From positions 124,001-188,000 of the forward strand of contig NZ_NESC01000004.1 in assembly GCF_003063575.1 (NCBI RefSeq): a stretch of 64,000 nucleotides of DNA, given 5' to 3'. Origin of the DNA: Limnohabitans sp. Jir72 (GTDB lineage: Bacteria > Pseudomonadota > Gammaproteobacteria > Burkholderiales > Burkholderiaceae_C). Below the pieces are notes generated by a model, which saw nothing but the letters and a program-made list of their open reading frames with translations, did not search any database and was not told the DNA's origin. This document shows positions 50,812 through 58,913 of the stretch, piece by piece. Each line of letters opens with the position of its first letter. Positions within the stretch are counted from its first letter, which is position 1. The position numbers were made by a program, and so were the translations under genes.

Positions 50812-52572
50812 TCAGGACGTCAACAAACGGTGCAAAGCCGCCAGCCCCACCGGTGGCTCGGGCTGAAACGGGATGACAAACAGCCTTTCCGCCAGGGCGG
50901 GTCGAATCCGCTGGATCTGCCGCACCTCACCCGCCAGACGCGCCACCAGCAAAGGGTCACGGGGCTTGGCCGCCATCACAGACCGGTTGAGCACCCAGGC
51001 GTAAGGCTCAATGCGCGCGCGGCGCAAATCGTCTTGCAGGGCCACCGCCTGCGAGACCGGCGTGGTCTCGGGCAAAGTCACCAAAATGATCCGGGTGTAA
51101 CTCGGGTCCTGCATGCGCATGAGCGGCGTGACCACCTTGGCCGCCGTGCCCGTGTGCTTTTCAAAACTGCTGAGCATCTGCCGGTGGTAAGCCCCGGCGG
51201 CATCCACCAACAGCAGCGAATGGCCTGTGGGTGCGGTGTCCAACACCACAAAACCCATGCGGGCCTGCGCCACGATGTGCGAAAACGCGTGGAACACCGC
51301 CACCTCTTCGGTGCAGGGCGATTGCAGGTCTTCGAGCAGCAAGGCCTTCTCGTGTTCGTCCAGCGAAGCGCCTTTGGCGGCCATGATCTTGTCGATGTAT
51401 TTCTGCGTTTCAACCTTCGGGTCAATGCGGCTGACCTGCAGGCCCGGCACCTGCGCCTGCAGTGTCTGGGCCAAGTGCGCCGCCGGATCGGTGGTGCTCA
51501 GGTGAACGGTTTTGCCTTTTTGCTGCAAGCCCAGGGCTAAGGCCGCAGCCACCGTGGTTTTGCCTACACCGCCCTTGCCCATCACCATGATCAGGCCGTG
51601 CGATTGCTGTGCCAGCTCGTCCACCAGCTGCTGCAGGCTCTGCCCTTGCAGCGGGTCCACCACGACCGCAGAGCCACTGGGTGAAGGGGGCGCATCCGAG
51701 AGCAAGGCCCGAAGTGCAGGCAGACCGACGTTGTCCATCGCCCGCAGAGGCACTTCGTCCTGCGGCAAAGCGCGCAAGGCTTCGGGCATGTGCGCCAGTG
51801 CCTGCTGCCCTTGCGTGTCGATGGCCTGCGCGACCGCATCATCGGGCACGCTGGCATGGAACACGCCATTGACGATCAGCCGTTGTTGCGTCAAACCCAG
51901 AGCCTTCAGCTCCACGCTGGTGCGGGCGGCTTCGGCCAGTGCACTGACCTCGGGGCGCGCCACCAGAACCACCGAAGTCAAAGCCGGATTGCTGAGGGCG
52001 GCCAACGCCTGGTTGAAGCGCGCCTCCTGCATCTTCAGGCCCGAATGGGGCCCCAGACACGAAGCCCCCTGGTCATTGCCCGCCAAAAATCCGCTCCAGG
52101 CCTTGGGCAAACTCAGCAAGCGCAAAGTGTGGCCACTGGGCGCGGTGTCAAACACGATGTGCGCATACGGCGCGTCTTGCGCCAGCAGGCTGGAGAACTC
52201 GTCAAACGAAGCGATCTCGGTGGTGCAAGCACCCGACAGCTGTTCACGCACCACCGCCTTGTCAGCCTCGGGCACGGCAGGGTCCATCTGATCGATCACA
52301 CGCTGCCGGTAGGCCCTGGCAGCCTCATCGGGGTCGATGTTGATCAGGCTCAGGCCCGGCACGCCGGGCACGGCCACCGGCTGGTTGCTCAAGGGCACGC
52401 CCAGCATTTCGTCCAGGTTGGAGGCCGCATCGGTGCTGACCAGCAAAACTTTTTGCCCGGCATCCGCCAGCGCGATGGCCGTGGCGGTGGACAGCGAGGT
52501 TTTACCCACGCCCCCCTTGCCCGTGAAAAACAAAAAGCGGGTCGGCGCTTGCAGCCATTGCAGTCGGGTCAT
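50812..52572 (-). CDS. arsA: Arsenical pump ATPase ArsA
   Basis: Cytosolic ATPase that energises arsenite export, 586 aa made of two homologous halves. Each has a P-loop (FFTGKGGVGKTSLS near residue 20; VMGKGGVGKTTVAAAL near residue 330) and a DTAPTGH-type signal motif (DTAPSGHTLRLL; DTAPTGHSLLLV). The three metalloid-binding Cys positions are recognisable: SGACTTEI, GASCLGPHS and SPCTEEVAV. The start MTRLQWLQAPTRF fits other ArsA; in-frame ATGs lie at 52587 and 52605. It is transcribed away from arsR, and no arsD metallochaperone is present. Confidence 0.94.
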   Translation of the reverse strand: MTRLQWLQAPTRFLFFTGKGGVGKTSLSTATAIALADAGQKVLLVSTDAASNLDEMLGVPLSNQPVAVPGVPGLSLINIDPDEAARAYRQRVIDQMDPAVPEADKAVVREQLSGACTTEIASFDEFSSLLAQDAPYAHIVFDTAPSGHTLRLLSLPKAWSGFLAGNDQGASCLGPHSGLKMQEARFNQALAALSNPALTSVVLVARPEVSALAEAARTSVELKALGLTQQRLIVNGVFHASVPDDAVAQAIDTQGQQALAHMPEALRALPQDEVPLRAMDNVGLPALRALLSDAPPSPSGSAVVVDPLQGQSLQQLVDELAQQSHGLIMVMGKGGVGKTTVAAALALGLQQKGKTVHLSTTDPAAHLAQTLQAQVPGLQVSRIDPKVETQKYIDKIMAAKGASLDEHEKALLLEDLQSPCTEEVAVFHAFSHIVAQARMGFVVLDTAPTGHSLLLVDAAGAYHRQMLSSFEKHTGTAAKVVTPLMRMQDPSYTRIILVTLPETTPVSQAVALQDDLRRARIEPYAWVLNRSVMAAKPRDPLLVARLAGEVRQIQRIRPALAERLFVIPFQPEPPVGLAALHRLLTS

Positions 52573-52651
52573 TGTGTTGGGCACCATCGTGGATCTTTCG
52601 TTCAATTTACGCGAATTTCACATCTGAGGGTCTGCGCCAGATCAAGGTGCA

Positions 52652-52680
52652 TTGCTCGACATCAAATCGTCACATATTTC
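52652..52680 (+). promoter_or_regulatory. Possible arsR promoter
   Basis: TTGCTC and TATTTC with a 17-base spacer, ending 15 bases before the arsR ATG, in the divergent arsA/arsR region. An ArsR operator is expected to overlap it but I could not define a clear one. Confidence 0.35.
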
Positions 52681-52695
52681 CATTAAAGTCGAAGC

Positions 52696-53019
52696 ATGGA
52701 AGAGAAACAAGTCATCAAAGCCCTGGCCGCGCTGGCCCAGCCCCACCGCCTGCAGATATTCCGCGCCCTGGTGGTCACCGGCACACAGGGCCTGACCCCC
52801 GCCGTCATGGCCGAAGGCCTGGGCGTGCCAGCGGCCACCTTGTCTTTTCACCTGAAAGAGTTGCTCCACGCCGATCTGATCTCGCAAGAGCGCAGCGGCC
52901 GCAACCTGATTTACCGTGCGCAATACGCGCACATGAGCGGCGTGCTCGCCTACCTGACGCAAAACTGCTGCCAGGGCGAAGCCTGCCTTGTCGAAGAAGC
53001 CACCGCCTGCCCCTGCTGA
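52696..53019 (+). CDS. arsR: Arsenic-responsive repressor ArsR
   Basis: A 107 aa winged-helix repressor of the ArsR/SmtB family. The helix-turn-helix region is AEGLGVPAATLSFHLKELLHADLI. There is no CVC pair in the DNA-binding helix; instead the C-terminus carries NCCQGEACLVEEATACPC, the Cys cluster typical of ArsR proteins that bind arsenite through a C-terminal site. It heads arsR-arsI-arsC-arsC-acr3 and probably also controls the divergent arsA. Confidence 0.94.
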   Translation: MEEKQVIKALAALAQPHRLQIFRALVVTGTQGLTPAVMAEGLGVPAATLSFHLKELLHADLISQERSGRNLIYRAQYAHMSGVLAYLTQNCCQGEACLVEEATACPC

Positions 53020-53030
53020 AGAGAACCACC

Positions 53031-53525
53031 ATGAAAAGATTCCATGTCCACATCCGTGTCGATGACCTGAACGCGAGCATCGCGTTTTACGAGCGCCTGT
53101 TCTCGGCCCCGCCCACCCGGCTTGAATCCGATTACGCCAAATGGATGCTGGACGATCCGCGTGTGAACTTTGCCATCTCCACGCGCGGCGGCCAAGCTGG
53201 CCTGGACCACCTGGGGTTCCAGACCGATAGCGCCGAAGAACTGCTGCAACTGAAGGACCGGGCCCAAAACGCCGACATGGCCCTGATCGATGAAGGCGAG
53301 ACCTCCTGTTGCTACGCCCAAAGCGACAAGCACTGGATCACCGATCCGCAAGGCATCGCCTGGGAACACTTTCACACCTTGGGCAACATCCCGGTTTTCC
53401 ACGAAAACCAGGCCGCCCAGGCGTCCGGCGCTGTCTGCTGCGCACCACCCACGGCCCAAGCTGCTGCAACCGCCTCGGCATGCTGTGGCCCCACCTCTTC
53501 GTCTTCCTCATCCTCTTGCTGCTGA
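53031..53525 (+). CDS. arsI: ArsI/CadI-type VOC-family protein (C-As lyase candidate)
   Basis: A 164 aa vicinal-oxygen-chelate protein starting MKRFHVHIRVDDLNASIAFY. ArsI is a nonheme iron dioxygenase that cleaves the C-As bond of trivalent methyl- or phenylarsenicals; its substrate Cys pair is visible in TSCCYAQSDKHWITDP, and metal ligands fit His in HVHIRVD, His in LDHLGFQ and Glu in AWEHFHT. The tail is unusual: AVCCAPP, ACCGPTSS and a Ser run ending SSCC, giving three Cys pairs that could bind metalloid. It lies 11 bp after arsR. Confidence 0.87.
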   Translation: MKRFHVHIRVDDLNASIAFYERLFSAPPTRLESDYAKWMLDDPRVNFAISTRGGQAGLDHLGFQTDSAEELLQLKDRAQNADMALIDEGETSCCYAQSDKHWITDPQGIAWEHFHTLGNIPVFHENQAAQASGAVCCAPPTAQAAATASACCGPTSSSSSSSCC

Positions 53526-53531
53526 ACCCCC

Positions 53532-54029
53532 ATGACACACCCTGTTTACAACGTTCTTTTTGTCTGCACCGGCAACTCGGTCCGCTCGGTGATGGCCGAA
53601 TGCCTGATGAACCATCTGGGCGCAGGCCGCTTCCAGGCGTTTTCTGCAGGCAGCATGCCCAATGGCACCGTCAACCCCCAGGCCCTGGCCACACTGGCCA
53701 GCCTGGATGTGCCCGCACAAGGCGTGCGCAGCAAAAGCTGGGCCGAGTTCAGCCAAGCCGGTGCACCTGTGCTGGATTTCATCTTCACCGTGTGTGACCG
53801 CGCTGCAGGCGAAGTCTGCCCTGTGTGGCCCGGACAACCCGTCAGTGCGCACTGGGGTGTTGCCGATCCGGGTGACATGCCCGCACAGTCCACAGCCGAA
53901 GTCGAGAAAAACTTCCGCGATACGGCCTATGCACTCAAACGAAGGATCGAATTGTTCATGGCCTTGCCCTTTGACAGCCTGGACCGACTCTCCTTGCAAG
54001 CCCACGCCCACCGCATTGGCCAAGAATAA
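53532..54029 (+). CDS. arsC: Arsenate reductase, low-molecular-weight phosphatase type (copy 1)
   Basis: A 165 aa enzyme reducing arsenate to arsenite. The P-loop is VCTGNSVRSVMAECL (CX5R), with downstream Cys pair in TVCDRAAGEVCPVWPG and an HWGVADPGD motif. This pattern is typical of thioredoxin-linked ArsC related to low-molecular-weight tyrosine phosphatases. It lies 6 bp after arsI and 11 bp before a second arsC. Confidence 0.92.
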   Translation: MTHPVYNVLFVCTGNSVRSVMAECLMNHLGAGRFQAFSAGSMPNGTVNPQALATLASLDVPAQGVRSKSWAEFSQAGAPVLDFIFTVCDRAAGEVCPVWPGQPVSAHWGVADPGDMPAQSTAEVEKNFRDTAYALKRRIELFMALPFDSLDRLSLQAHAHRIGQE

Positions 54030-54040
54030 CGAGCACCACC

Positions 54041-54535
54041 ATGACCACCAACGTCCTCATCCTGTGCACCCACAACTCCGCCCGCAGCGTCCTGAGCGAG
54101 GGCATGCTCAACCACTGGGCCCGGCAACTGGGCCGCGATGTCCGCGCGTTCAGTGCAGGCAGTGCCCCCAGCGGCAGGCTCAACCCCTTTGCGCTGGAAG
54201 CCTTGAACCATGCGGGCATCGACACCAGCGGCTACCGCAGCAAGAGCTGGGATGAATTCACAGCACCCGGCGCACCCGAGATGCACATCGTGATCACCGT
54301 GTGCGACAGCGCCGCCGCCGAGACTTGTCCCTACTGGCCAGGCAGCCCGGTCAAGGTCCACTGGGGTTACCCCGATCCGTCCAACGCCTTGGGTGGCGAT
54401 GAAGGCAAGCGCCAGGCTTTTGAATTGACACGCCAAGCGATTGGCTACCGCATGTTGCAGCTCTTGCAATTGCCACTGGACCAGCTGAGCCCTGCCCAGC
54501 TGCAAAACGAACTGAACCGCATCTGCGCCAACTGA
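54041..54535 (+). CDS. arsC: Arsenate reductase, low-molecular-weight phosphatase type (copy 2)
   Basis: A 164 aa paralogue of the preceding gene with P-loop LCTHNSARSVLSEGML (CX5R), Cys pair in TVCDSAAAETCPYWPG and HWGYPDPS. The two copies share layout but differ in many residues, so this is not a recent duplication. It is followed after 9 bp by acr3. Confidence 0.93.
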   Translation: MTTNVLILCTHNSARSVLSEGMLNHWARQLGRDVRAFSAGSAPSGRLNPFALEALNHAGIDTSGYRSKSWDEFTAPGAPEMHIVITVCDSAAAETCPYWPGSPVKVHWGYPDPSNALGGDEGKRQAFELTRQAIGYRMLQLLQLPLDQLSPAQLQNELNRICAN

Positions 54536-54544
54536 AGCCACACC

Positions 54545-55564
54545 ATGAACATTTTTGAACGTTACCTCACCGTCTGGGTTTTCCTGTGCATCGTGGTCGG
54601 CATCGCGCTGGGCCAATTCATGCCCGAGGTGTTCCAGGCCATTGGCCAGATGGAGATCGCCAAGGTCAATCTGCCGGTGGGCTTGCTGATCTGGGTGATG
54701 GTCATCCCCATGTTGGTCAAGGTGGACTTTGGCGCCCTGGGCCAGGTGCGCCAGCATGTGCGCGGCATCGGCGTGACCTTGTTCGTCAACTGGCTGGTCA
54801 AACCGTTTTCGATGGCGCTGCTGGGCTGGATTTTCATCCGCCACCTGTTTGCGCCCTACTTGCCTGCCGACCAGCTGGACAGCTACATCGCCGGGCTCAT
54901 CTTGCTGGCTGCAGCGCCCTGCACCGCCATGGTGTTCGTATGGAGCCGCCTGACGAATGGCAACCCGCTGTTCACCCTGTCGCAAGTGGCGCTGAACGAC
55001 AGCATCATGGTGGTCGCATTTGCGCCGCTGGTGGGCTTCTTGCTCGGCATCTCGGCCATCACCGTGCCTTGGGACACCTTGCTCACCTCGGTGGTGCTGT
55101 ACATCGTGATCCCGGTGCTGCTGGCGCAGCTGTGGCGCCGCCAATTGCTGCGCCAGGGCCAGGCGGCTTTTGATGCCGCCATGCAGCGCATCGGCCCCTG
55201 GTCCATCACGGCCTTGCTGGCCACGCTGGTCTTGCTGTTCGCCTTTCAGGGCGAAGCCATCTTGCAGCAGCCGCTGGTGATCGCCTTGCTGGCGGTGCCC
55301 ATCCTGATCCAGGTCTTGTTCAACTCGGCCCTGGCTTATGGCCTGAACCGCGCCCTGGGCGAAAAGCACGAGATCGCCTGCCCCTCGGCGCTGATCGGTG
55401 CGTCCAACTTTTTCGAGCTGGCCGTGGCCGCCGCCATCAGCCTGTTTGGCTTCCACTCGGGCGCGGCGTTGGCCACCGTGGTGGGCGTGCTGATCGAGGT
55501 GCCCGTCATGCTGCTGGTGGTGCGCGTGGTCAACCAGAGCAAGGGCTGGTACGAACGGAGCTGA
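54545..55564 (+). CDS. acr3: Arsenite efflux permease ACR3
   Basis: A 339 aa membrane protein with ten helices of the ACR3/BASS superfamily. Characteristic parts: FERYLTVWVFLCIVVGIALG at the start and LAAAPCTAMVFVWSRLTNGNP, containing the Cys essential for arsenite transport. It exports arsenite, probably with ArsA, although Acr3 alone can use the proton gradient. Last gene of the ars operon; beyond it base composition drops. Confidence 0.96.
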   Translation: MNIFERYLTVWVFLCIVVGIALGQFMPEVFQAIGQMEIAKVNLPVGLLIWVMVIPMLVKVDFGALGQVRQHVRGIGVTLFVNWLVKPFSMALLGWIFIRHLFAPYLPADQLDSYIAGLILLAAAPCTAMVFVWSRLTNGNPLFTLSQVALNDSIMVVAFAPLVGFLLGISAITVPWDTLLTSVVLYIVIPVLLAQLWRRQLLRQGQAAFDAAMQRIGPWSITALLATLVLLFAFQGEAILQQPLVIALLAVPILIQVLFNSALAYGLNRALGEKHEIACPSALIGASNFFELAVAAAISLFGFHSGAALATVVGVLIEVPVMLLVVRVVNQSKGWYERS

Positions 55565-55694
55565 GTCCTGCACCGATTTGAAATCTCTCTATTCCGACGG
55601 CACTGCCCACCACAAAGTTTCATTCATGTTCGGTTAAAGAAATCTCATTGGCTGAAATTTATTAGAAAGGCTATACGGTGAAATCAATTCTTCT

Positions 55695-56108
55695 TCATCT
55701 AGCCAAACGCCACCTATCCAGCAATACGCCCACCGTAACACCTATGGTGTAGGCAGCCATGTCTGTCCACGAAAAGCTGCTACCCAGCACCAGCCGTCCC
55801 CACACTGTGAGCCTGATCGCGTTCAGCAAAGGGGTTTCGAGTAGTTGCGAGAACTCCACTAAGAAACACGTCAATAAGCTGACTTTCGCCAAAAAAACAG
55901 TCGTGGCTGCGGGTTTTATAAATGACCAAACATAGAAAATCATCAGTGCCCACAGCACATCACCGGGATGGTTGTTTAAGCCATACGACCAATGCTGCCC
56001 ATAGTGACGGGATGCCAAGCCCAACGTAATCACCAGCAATATCAGTACGCCCGACATCCATTGGCTGCGCTGTTTTTCCTGACTCGGTGCGGCTTCACGC
56101 AGGCACAT
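55695..56108 (-). CDS. DUF2809 membrane protein
   Basis: A 137 aa protein with about four helices. The region LASRHYGQHWSYGLNNHPGDVLWALMIFY and the WTDMAAYTIGVTVGVLLD ending match DUF2809; function unknown. Its start overlaps the end of the DUF817 gene by 14 bases. It belongs to a more AT-rich stretch (about 55.6-58.9 kb) that differs from its neighbours. Confidence 0.82.
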   Translation of the reverse strand: MCLREAAPSQEKQRSQWMSGVLILLVITLGLASRHYGQHWSYGLNNHPGDVLWALMIFYVWSFIKPAATTVFLAKVSLLTCFLVEFSQLLETPLLNAIRLTVWGRLVLGSSFSWTDMAAYTIGVTVGVLLDRWRLAR

Positions 56109-56898
56109 GTATCGTGGCCTTGATGTGCTTCAGATTGGTAACGATGGTAAAGCTCATGAGCACCAACAATGACCACGCACTCCATTTGCTCACATGCACG
56201 GCGGCCCATGCACCCATTTGATGAGGGTAAGCCCAGAGCCCCAGAAACGTGCCGATGTTTTCTGCCAACCAAATGAAAAATGCTACCAGTACCAAGCCCA
56301 AAGCCAAAGGCATGCGGCGGTCTGTTTGATTGGGACGGAACACGATGCGCGAGCGTGCGTAAAGCCCAAGGGCCAGTGCACCCAAGTACCAGCGGTAATC
56401 GCCAATGTAATGGTGAGTGAAAAAATTCAGATAAATCGCACCGGCCACCAGACCAGCCATCCAATATGGCGGATGGTGTTCTACCCGCATATGCAGCAAG
56501 CGCCACGCCTGAATGATGTAGCTGCCCACGGCGGCATACATGAAACCCGAAAACAGAGGCACACCCCAAAGCTTGGTGTGCGCAGGATCAGGGTATGACC
56601 AAGATTTGATGCCGCTGGAGGTCTTGAACACTTCCAACAGAAAGCCAAGCACATGGAAGGCGCAGATCGCCTTGAGTTCGTCCCAAGTTTCCACGCCAGA
56701 AAGCAGCATGCCCAGCTGGATGACCAAGGCGATCAAAAGGAGCAGATCGTATCGAGCGATGCCCCATTGACCAGCACGAGGGACCAACCACACCGACAAG
56801 AAGAACAGGCCTGCAAACAAGCAGGCCTGAGCTTCTTTGCGTGTGAAGTGGTAAAGCTCCAAAGTCCAGCGTGGCCAAGTTAGTCGAATAAATATCAT
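56095..56898 (-). CDS. DUF817 membrane protein
   Basis: A 267 aa membrane protein with about eight helices. Conserved blocks of DUF817 are visible: VWDELKAICAFHVLGFLLEVFKT-like text near residue 75, SWSYPDPAHTKLWGVPLFSGFMYAAVGSY and AENIGTFLGLWAYPHQ. Function is unknown. Overlaps the DUF2809 gene and probably forms an operon with it. Confidence 0.87.
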   Translation of the reverse strand: MIFIRLTWPRWTLELYHFTRKEAQACLFAGLFFLSVWLVPRAGQWGIARYDLLLLIALVIQLGMLLSGVETWDELKAICAFHVLGFLLEVFKTSSGIKSWSYPDPAHTKLWGVPLFSGFMYAAVGSYIIQAWRLLHMRVEHHPPYWMAGLVAGAIYLNFFTHHYIGDYRWYLGALALGLYARSRIVFRPNQTDRRMPLALGLVLVAFFIWLAENIGTFLGLWAYPHQMGAWAAVHVSKWSAWSLLVLMSFTIVTNLKHIKATIHVPA

Positions 56899-56925
56899 GA
56901 TGCAGAATTTTTTTGTGAATCTCTC

Positions 56926-57531
56926 TTATGGACCCACGGAAGCTGCAGAAGCAGGAGACGCAGCCGTGGCTGCAGCGCGGGCGTGCCAGTAAGCTTGGTT
57001 GTCTCGTGACGCCTGTTCTTCTTTGACCCGTTGGGGTGCTATTCGGTCCTCCCACTGCGCCTGGGCTTTATCCACAACTTGCAAGCTGGCTGAACCGCAA
57101 TGACTCAAGCCGGGAATTCCGCCCGGCAGTCGAGCCTCCAACCAATCCACCCACGTGGGTGGCATGTTGAGGACGCAGTCTGCTGGTGGATTGATCCGGT
57201 CCATGGGACTATCGCTGTAGCGGATCATGCTGTCGTCAATCGCCAGGTAGTTGAGACGACTCTCTGGGTCGAAAGTGGAGCTTCTCCAAGCAAGCAGTTT
57301 GCCTTCTGTTGAATACACGCCGAATCCGAGTCCAAGGATACGCTGGCCAACGTCGTAGCACAGTTCAACATCAAAGGTTTGCCCTTCAAATGTATGCCGC
57401 TCAATTGGGCAGCTTGGTGTAGCGGTAGAAAACAGGCTATCCATCGTCAGAAGAATGTAAAGCACCAGAAAAGTGATCACCCCCCGTTTGCTCCACTTCT
57501 TGAGTAATTGCCAAGTTGCAGCCGTGTTCAT
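56926..57531 (-). CDS. Uncharacterised membrane-anchored or exported protein
   Basis: A 201 aa protein I do not recognise. It has a single N-terminal hydrophobic segment (GVITFLVLYILLTMDSLF) and then a soluble, probably periplasmic part with five Cys (two in PSCPIERHTF and VELCYDVG). The tail is rich in Ala, Ser and Gln. The ATG overlaps the stop of the DUF6402-like gene (ATGA), so the two are translated together. Partner, immunity or accessory function is a guess from this coupling. Confidence 0.65.
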   Translation of the reverse strand: MNTAATWQLLKKWSKRGVITFLVLYILLTMDSLFSTATPSCPIERHTFEGQTFDVELCYDVGQRILGLGFGVYSTEGKLLAWRSSTFDPESRLNYLAIDDSMIRYSDSPMDRINPPADCVLNMPPTWVDWLEARLPGGIPGLSHCGSASLQVVDKAQAQWEDRIAPQRVKEEQASRDNQAYWHARAAATAASPASAASVGP

Positions 57532-58841
57532 TTGCACACCTCCGGCATATCCAAAACGATAGGCTGATCGAGTCTGACCAGCTTGGGCTCGGTCATGAGC
57601 AAAAAGTCACCCCCGCGGTTGTTTTTAGCACGCCAGTCACGGTAATTGCGGTTGCGCACGGGGTAGTACACATCTTTCTCCAGCAAAGAGCCGCCGATAT
57701 CGACAGGGAAGCGAGCCACCTCATCGTTCCACAGTTCAACGTTTTGGTCATTGATGCGCTCAAGAAGCTTTAGCACCACAGAGTCCAGTGGTTTTGCTCG
57801 AACTGTATGGGTCGTATCAGCCACCTTTTTCATCCCCACGCTGGCCGCCACCGCCGCAGGCAAAACGATCACGCCATGGTTGTTCCAATGGCCCAAGTAT
57901 TGCGATGATGCCCCGCTGTCGTGAAAGGAATAACTGTCTTTGGCATAAACCCACACATGGGTGATTTCCACCATGGATTTGCGACAGTGCCGTGTGCCCG
58001 TGGGGGTGTTATAGACGTTGTAAACCTCGGTCTTGACATTGGCGCGCGCCACCGCTGCATAGAAGTTGAAGTTGGCCAATGCCGCTGTCACGTCCGTCAT
58101 GCCCAACGAATCGGTCAACGTGTCGAGCATTCCCACAGACTCCAGCTGAAACTGAAACAACTCGTGCACCGTTTGCCAATCGCCTTGGCAATGCTCGCGG
58201 GTATTCAGTTCGTGGCTCAGGCCGGGGTAGTTGGAGAGGTACTTGACGAAGTTCTTGCTAAGTTCACGCAAAGCGTTCGGCGATGCCAAGTGGGTCAGCA
58301 AAGCCTGATACCGCTTTTCAAGCTTGGGTTGGTCCCGCAGCCAGCTCAGGCTGATGGTGCTCAGGTCCACTTTGTCTTCGGGATAGCGTCCATCTTGAGC
58401 GTTACCGGGCTCGTCAGTCCCATAGGCGGTGTAGGCGGCACTGTCGAGCCATTTTTGCGCCAGTTTGGCGGCAACAGAGAAACCTGCTGCTCTCAGTGCC
58501 GCGGGGATGTCGTACAGATCAAACGGTTTGGGCAGCTTGGGTTCAGGTTTGACTTGGGCATTGGCTTGTTTTTTCTCGCCACGCGCAATCATCCATTCCA
58601 AAAAAACGACAGCAGCATCTTTTTTAGGAGGTACAGCGTGCCGTGCGACTGACGCTACCGCAGCAACAGCTGGCTTGCTGACCACCTCTTTTGCAGCGTG
58701 CGGCAAAGGGGGTGGCTGTTTGTCCATTTGCAGACAAAGGTCACCTTGAACAAACACACACCCTTGGTCTTTTTCGAACAAAAGCCAGTCGCGCCGAAGT
58801 GGCCCCTTGTAATCGAACCTGAGGAACGGCTGTTTTTTCAT
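57528..58841 (-). CDS. DUF6402-like protein, possible secreted effector
   Basis: A 437 aa protein. The first 100 residues are Lys/Pro/Ala-rich and probably disordered. From FDLYDIPAALRAAGFSVAAKLAQKWLDS onward the text resembles what I recall as DUF6402, with VWVYAKDSYSFHD, QYLGHWNNHGVIV and NNRGGDFLLMTEPKLVRLD. Such proteins are often found near type VI secretion or polymorphic-toxin genes; none is visible here. No signal peptide or membrane segment. It is coupled to the small downstream gene and lies in the AT-rich insert. Confidence 0.5.
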   Translation of the reverse strand: MKKQPFLRFDYKGPLRRDWLLFEKDQGCVFVQGDLCLQMDKQPPPLPHAAKEVVSKPAVAAVASVARHAVPPKKDAAVVFLEWMIARGEKKQANAQVKPEPKLPKPFDLYDIPAALRAAGFSVAAKLAQKWLDSAAYTAYGTDEPGNAQDGRYPEDKVDLSTISLSWLRDQPKLEKRYQALLTHLASPNALRELSKNFVKYLSNYPGLSHELNTREHCQGDWQTVHELFQFQLESVGMLDTLTDSLGMTDVTAALANFNFYAAVARANVKTEVYNVYNTPTGTRHCRKSMVEITHVWVYAKDSYSFHDSGASSQYLGHWNNHGVIVLPAAVAASVGMKKVADTTHTVRAKPLDSVVLKLLERINDQNVELWNDEVARFPVDIGGSLLEKDVYYPVRNRNYRDWRAKNNRGGDFLLMTEPKLVRLDQPIVLDMPEVCK

Positions 58842-58913
58842 TTAAGTTATCTATTTTTTACAAAAATAAAGAATAGCACTCAAAATATTTAAAACCAGAT
58901 CAGGCTTGAAATT

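Noticed and set aside
52606..52695. Clear ArsR palindromic operator
   Set aside because: Only imperfect partial symmetries were seen (for example around ATATTTCCATTAAAG); left as an unproven site inside the promoter region.
53927..55573. 548-residue minus-strand frame
   Set aside because: Antisense to the second arsC and acr3; composition (Gln/His/Gly) is typical of a reverse-complement shadow.
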